Shown one piece after another: positions 61,108 through 64,000 of a DNA stretch of 64,000 nt. A program made the translations under genes and the position numbers. The stretch is from Moorella thermoacetica (GTDB taxonomy: Bacteria > Bacillota > DSM-521 > Neomoorellales > Neomoorellaceae), in the NCBI RefSeq assembly GCF_001267405.1, contig NZ_CP012369.1, positions 336,001 through 400,000 of the forward strand, in the 5' to 3' direction. The notes under the pieces are model-generated. The model made no database searches. It was not told the origin of the DNA and worked only from the letters and a program-made list of their open reading frames with translations. The first letter of the stretch is position 1. Each line of letters begins with the position of its first letter.

Positions 61108-61872
61108 TTGTTGGCGGCACAGCGGCGAGAGGAGATACGGAACGCCTTACAGCAGAAAGGTTGGCTATCTGTAACCGAACTCGCCCAAATCGTGGGGGCA
61201 TCCCCCGCTACTGTCCGGCGCGATCTTAAGGAGCTTGAACGGGCAGGAGTATTGATAAGAACACGGGGCGGCACTTGCTTAGCTGACCGGCTGCCAGAAG
61301 AGATGACCGAGCACGTGCGGGCCCAAAAAAACTCCATGGAGAAGAAAAAAATCGGCCAGGTAGCGGCCAAGTTGGTGGAGAACGCAGGAAGCATTATTCT
61401 TGATGCGGGCACGACCACCTTGGAGGTGGCACGGGCTCTGAAACCTGCACAGCCGCTCCGCGTCATTACCGACAGCGTGGAGATTGCTTATGAACTCCGG
61501 GACAGAGAGAACATCGTGGTAATTGTGACCGGCGGTGTCATGCGCCCCCACGCCTACAACCTGTTCGGGGGGATGGGGGAACAAATGTTAGCCGGGATGC
61601 ACGCCCAAATCTGCGTAATGGGCTGCAGCGCCCTCAGCCTGGAAGAAGGGTTGACCAAACATGACATCGAATCCATGCCCATCCGCCGGAAAATGGTGGA
61701 GATCAGCCGCCAATTGATAGCCGTTGTGGACTCTAGCAAATTTGGTAAAACAGGTTTAGTTAGCATCTGCCCCGTGACCCGGATTAGCACGCTGATCACC
61801 GACAGCGGAATCGATCCCGTTTTCCGTAGTGCTTTGGAAAGCGCAGGCGTACAAGTGATTGTCGCCGAGTAA
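61108..61872 (+). CDS. DeoR-family transcriptional regulator
   Basis: A 254-residue DeoR repressor: LAAQRREEIRNALQQKG start, helix-turn-helix SVTELAQIVGASPATVRRDL, and the sugar-phosphate-binding domain with DAGTTTLEVARAL. TTG 61108 has GGAG eight bases upstream. Gene order (after the aldolase/kinase operon) makes that operon the likely target, with a phosphorylated sugar as effector. Confidence 0.88.
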   Translation: MLAAQRREEIRNALQQKGWLSVTELAQIVGASPATVRRDLKELERAGVLIRTRGGTCLADRLPEEMTEHVRAQKNSMEKKKIGQVAAKLVENAGSIILDAGTTTLEVARALKPAQPLRVITDSVEIAYELRDRENIVVIVTGGVMRPHAYNLFGGMGEQMLAGMHAQICVMGCSALSLEEGLTKHDIESMPIRRKMVEISRQLIAVVDSSKFGKTGLVSICPVTRISTLITDSGIDPVFRSALESAGVQVIVAE

Positions 61873-61970
61873 ATGAATCTAAGTATAGTGTAAGTCCTCA
61901 CATTAATTAAATCCAAAAATGCTCCATATCAGATTTCGTATTTAAACCTTAAATATAGGAGGTGGCACTG

Positions 61971-63095
61971 TTGTTCCGCGTCCTGCACCTGGCGGACCTG
62001 CACCTGGGGTACCGGCCTGACCTGCCGGCACCGGTCCGGGAGGAGGTCTACCGGGCGCGCAACAGGGTTTTGCAGGCGGCCGTGGACCTGGCCCTGGACC
62101 CCCGGCAGGGAATCAGCCTGGTCCTCATCGCCGGGGACCTCTTTGACAACCACCGGCCGGAGGCTTCCCTGGTGGAGGAAACCATCCGCCAGCTAACCCG
62201 GCTGGAAGCCGCCGGCATCCAGGTGATAACGGTGCCGGGGAACCATGATGAGATTACATATAACGATGCGGTATACCGCCGGGAAGCCGGCCGCTGGCCG
62301 GGCCTCCTGGTGACCGATCCCATGCCGGCTAAAGTGGCTACCCTAAAAGTCAAGGGCGACACCTGTCACCTAATGGCCATGGCCTACACCGGCGGTGTGA
62401 CCAGGGTTGACGGCCCGTTAAAGGCCTTCCCTCCGGCCGAGGGGGAAGGGGTGAACCTGGCGGTTTTCCACGGCTCCCTGGACTGGGACGGCGGGGAAAG
62501 GAGCTTGCCCCTGGATGGGGAAGCCCTGGCAGCCGCCGGGTATGACTACATAGCCCTGGGCCACATCCACCGCGGGGGACAAAGGAGGTTGGGCCGGGGA
62601 CTGGCCGTCTACGCCGGCATGGTGGCCGGCAAGGGCTTCGCCGATCCCGGGACCGGCTCTTGGACCATAGTCACCCTGGGGGACGGCCCGGCCCGGGTGG
62701 AGCAGGTACCGGCCCGGGTAACGCCCTGGCGGCTCGTTGACCTGGACGTTACGGCTTTCCAGGAACCGGAGGAACTGGAGACGGCCGTCAGGGACGCCCT
62801 TGACCCCGGTGCCCTGATGCAGGTGCGCCTGACGGGCAGCCTCGCCTTTGATCTGGACCTTGAGGGCCTCCAGGCCCGCCTGGGTCACCCCTGCCCATAC
62901 CTGGAACTGGTGAACGAAACGGCAGGATGGACGCCGGAAATCCTGGAGAGTATCGCCGCTGAACCAACCATCAGGGGCCTTTTTGTCCGCCGCCTGCAAG
63001 AAAAGCTTGCCGGCTCTGCGGGACCCGGGGAAGCAGAGGTGATCCGCCGGGCGATTTTTCGCGGCCTCCTGGCCCTGAAGGGGGGTAGCAGGTAA
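61971..63095 (+). CDS. SbcD/YhaO-like DNA repair exonuclease subunit
   Basis: A 374-residue calcineurin-like phosphoesterase of the SbcD/Mre11 type. Metal motifs are LHLADLHLG, AGDLFDNH, PGNHDEI, and ALGHIHRGG. TTG 61971 has AGGAGG eight bases upstream; a GTG at 61962 overlaps that site. Together with the next gene it makes a nuclease-ATPase pair like YhaO-YhaN, processing DNA ends. Confidence 0.87.
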   Translation: MFRVLHLADLHLGYRPDLPAPVREEVYRARNRVLQAAVDLALDPRQGISLVLIAGDLFDNHRPEASLVEETIRQLTRLEAAGIQVITVPGNHDEITYNDAVYRREAGRWPGLLVTDPMPAKVATLKVKGDTCHLMAMAYTGGVTRVDGPLKAFPPAEGEGVNLAVFHGSLDWDGGERSLPLDGEALAAAGYDYIALGHIHRGGQRRLGRGLAVYAGMVAGKGFADPGTGSWTIVTLGDGPARVEQVPARVTPWRLVDLDVTAFQEPEELETAVRDALDPGALMQVRLTGSLAFDLDLEGLQARLGHPCPYLELVNETAGWTPEILESIAAEPTIRGLFVRRLQEKLAGSAGPGEAEVIRRAIFRGLLALKGGSR

Positions 63096-64000
63096 TGCCA
63101 GCGGTAACCTGGCAGCGTCTGAGGCTGGCCGGTTTCGGCTGCTACCGGGAGGGGGTGACCGTTGTTTTCCAGGAAGGCCTCAACGTCCTCGTGGCCCCCA
63201 ATGAAAAGGGCAAGTCAACCCTGGTTGCCGGCCTGGAAGCCGTCCTTTTCGGCCTCCCCAATAGCGGCAACCCGGAGGCCTTTGGCAGCGCCCGTTTTGC
63301 CAACCGGGAAGAGCCGGACCGGTTTGAAGGCGAGTTGGAATTCCTGGTGGACGGCCGGGCCTATGCAGTGAGGCGTCAATTTAATAATAACCGGGTGACC
63401 ATTAGGACCAGGGGGGCTCATGGCTGGGAAGAGGTCTGGCGGGGGAGCCACAACCCGGCAGCCCACAAGCACAACCCGGTCTATAACGAGCACCTGGCTT
63501 CCCTACTGGGAATGACCTCCCGGGAACTCTTTGAAGCCACCTTCTGCCTGGGCCAGCCCCTGCCGGAAGGAAGGGCTTTAAGCAGTGAGGTGCAAAAGCT
63601 CCTTTCCGGCAGCGGCGGCCACTACCAGGAAGCCCTGAAAATGCTGGCTGACGACCTGAGGGCCCTGACCCGTTATTGCGGTGACCGGGGCGTGGGCAAC
63701 AACGGGCGCAAGGATGCCCGGCTGGAGGAATTGCAGGCGGAGATTGACTCTTTACGGGCGCAGCAGCAGGCTACCGGCAGTACCATTGAAGAACTGGCTG
63801 CCGTGCGTTCCCGGCTCCAGGAACTGACGGCAGAGATTAAAGCAGTCCGGGTGCAACTAAAAAAACAACAGGACCTTCTGGCAGCCTGGGACGGATGGCG
63901 CGCCCTGCAATTGAGGTACAAAAGCGCCCTGCGCGAACAGCAGCAGGCCGGGGCGGTCCAGGAAAGAGCCCGGGAACTGGAGGAGAAGATCTGCCGGCAC
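63095..64000 (+). CDS. SbcC/YhaN-like AAA ATPase, partial
   Basis: The first 302 codons of a large ATPase, cut by the window end. The Walker A is VAPNEKGKSTLV (about residues 33-44), followed by the lobe typical of YhaN/SbcC (FANREEPDRFEGELEF) and, from about residue 205, coiled-coil sequence (LEELQAEIDSLRAQQQATGS). ATG overlaps the stop of the exonuclease gene by one base (TAATG), a coupled pair. Confidence 0.85.
   Translation, partial: MPAVTWQRLRLAGFGCYREGVTVVFQEGLNVLVAPNEKGKSTLVAGLEAVLFGLPNSGNPEAFGSARFANREEPDRFEGELEFLVDGRAYAVRRQFNNNRVTIRTRGAHGWEEVWRGSHNPAAHKHNPVYNEHLASLLGMTSRELFEATFCLGQPLPEGRALSSEVQKLLSGSGGHYQEALKMLADDLRALTRYCGDRGVGNNGRKDARLEELQAEIDSLRAQQQATGSTIEELAAVRSRLQELTAEIKAVRVQLKKQQDLLAAWDGWRALQLRYKSALREQQQAGAVQERARELEEKICRH

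Overview
The window reads as chromosome of a thermophile-like, spore-forming, anaerobic Firmicute. A Moorella/Moorellaceae-type acetogen is my best guess, from overall gene style, GerP/Hsp20 spore-type genes, lipobox lipoproteins and Hdr/MvhD modules; no rRNA or other decisive marker is present. Most of the sequence is GC-rich. Two stretches are clearly AT-richer by eye, about 2.0-13.2 kb and 55.2-60.7 kb. Both are catabolic islands bordered by mobile-element debris and look acquired. Layout, left to right: (1) 0-13.2 kb, hexuronate catabolism: KDG kinase and KDPG aldolase (minus strand), a divergent ROK regulator, a TRAP transporter, a URO-D-fold protein, an SDR, a uronate isomerase, a fructuronate reductase-type enzyme and mannonate dehydratase. 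IS110-like and IS1634-like transposase remnants lie in and after this island. (2) 13.6-14.3 kb, sfsA.

(3) 14.6-28.8 kb is the most striking part, a lipoate-linked sulfur-transfer island. In order: an ArsR-type repressor, DsrE/DsrF/DsrH-like proteins, TusA, DsrE2, a GcvH-like lipoate-binding protein (LbpA), HdrC, HdrB, a double-length HdrA, MvhD, a lipoate ligase fused to a DUF116-like Cys-rich domain, a LipT-like flavoprotein, two radical-SAM proteins matching the LipS1/LipS2 lipoyl synthase pair, a second TusA, a LysR regulator and a divergent YeeE/YedE (TsuA-like) sulfur-compound permease. It is followed (29.2-32.8 kb) by a Tat-exported Psr/Phs-type molybdoenzyme with its iron-sulfur and cytochrome b subunits. 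Together these can import a sulfur compound, pass sulfane sulfur along TusA/DsrE carriers to lipoyl-LbpA and the Hdr complex, and build the required lipoate on site. Direction of electron flow is not shown by sequence.

(4) 33.0-37.4 kb, an overlapping four-gene set (GT2-PIG-L fusion, GCS2-type ligase, phosphatidylserine decarboxylase-like, DedA) that looks like an envelope lipid or glycolipid pathway. (5) 37.46-39.0 kb, a ydaO-type c-di-AMP riboswitch and terminator in front of a radical-SAM aminomutase whose substrate residues fit glutamate rather than lysine, pointing to beta-glutamate osmolyte synthesis. (6) 39.0-50.2 kb, motAB, a cytosine-deaminase-like amidohydrolase, lgt, a second amidohydrolase, adenine deaminase, a GldA-type dehydrogenase and a nitrate/sulfonate-type ABC transporter.

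(7) 50.2-54.7 kb, a small Pho-box-preceded protein, a divergent GerP-like/Hsp20 locus, a 5'-truncated P-type ATPase and pstS with four regularly spaced Pho boxes. (8) 54.7-60.8 kb, a truncated group II intron inserted just after the pstS terminator, a 114-bp tandem repeat, and a DhnA aldolase/Zn-dehydrogenase/FGGY kinase/MFS operon. (9) 61.1-64.0 kb, a DeoR regulator and a YhaO/YhaN (SbcDC-like) pair, the second cut by the window end. No tRNA, rRNA or CRISPR array was seen.
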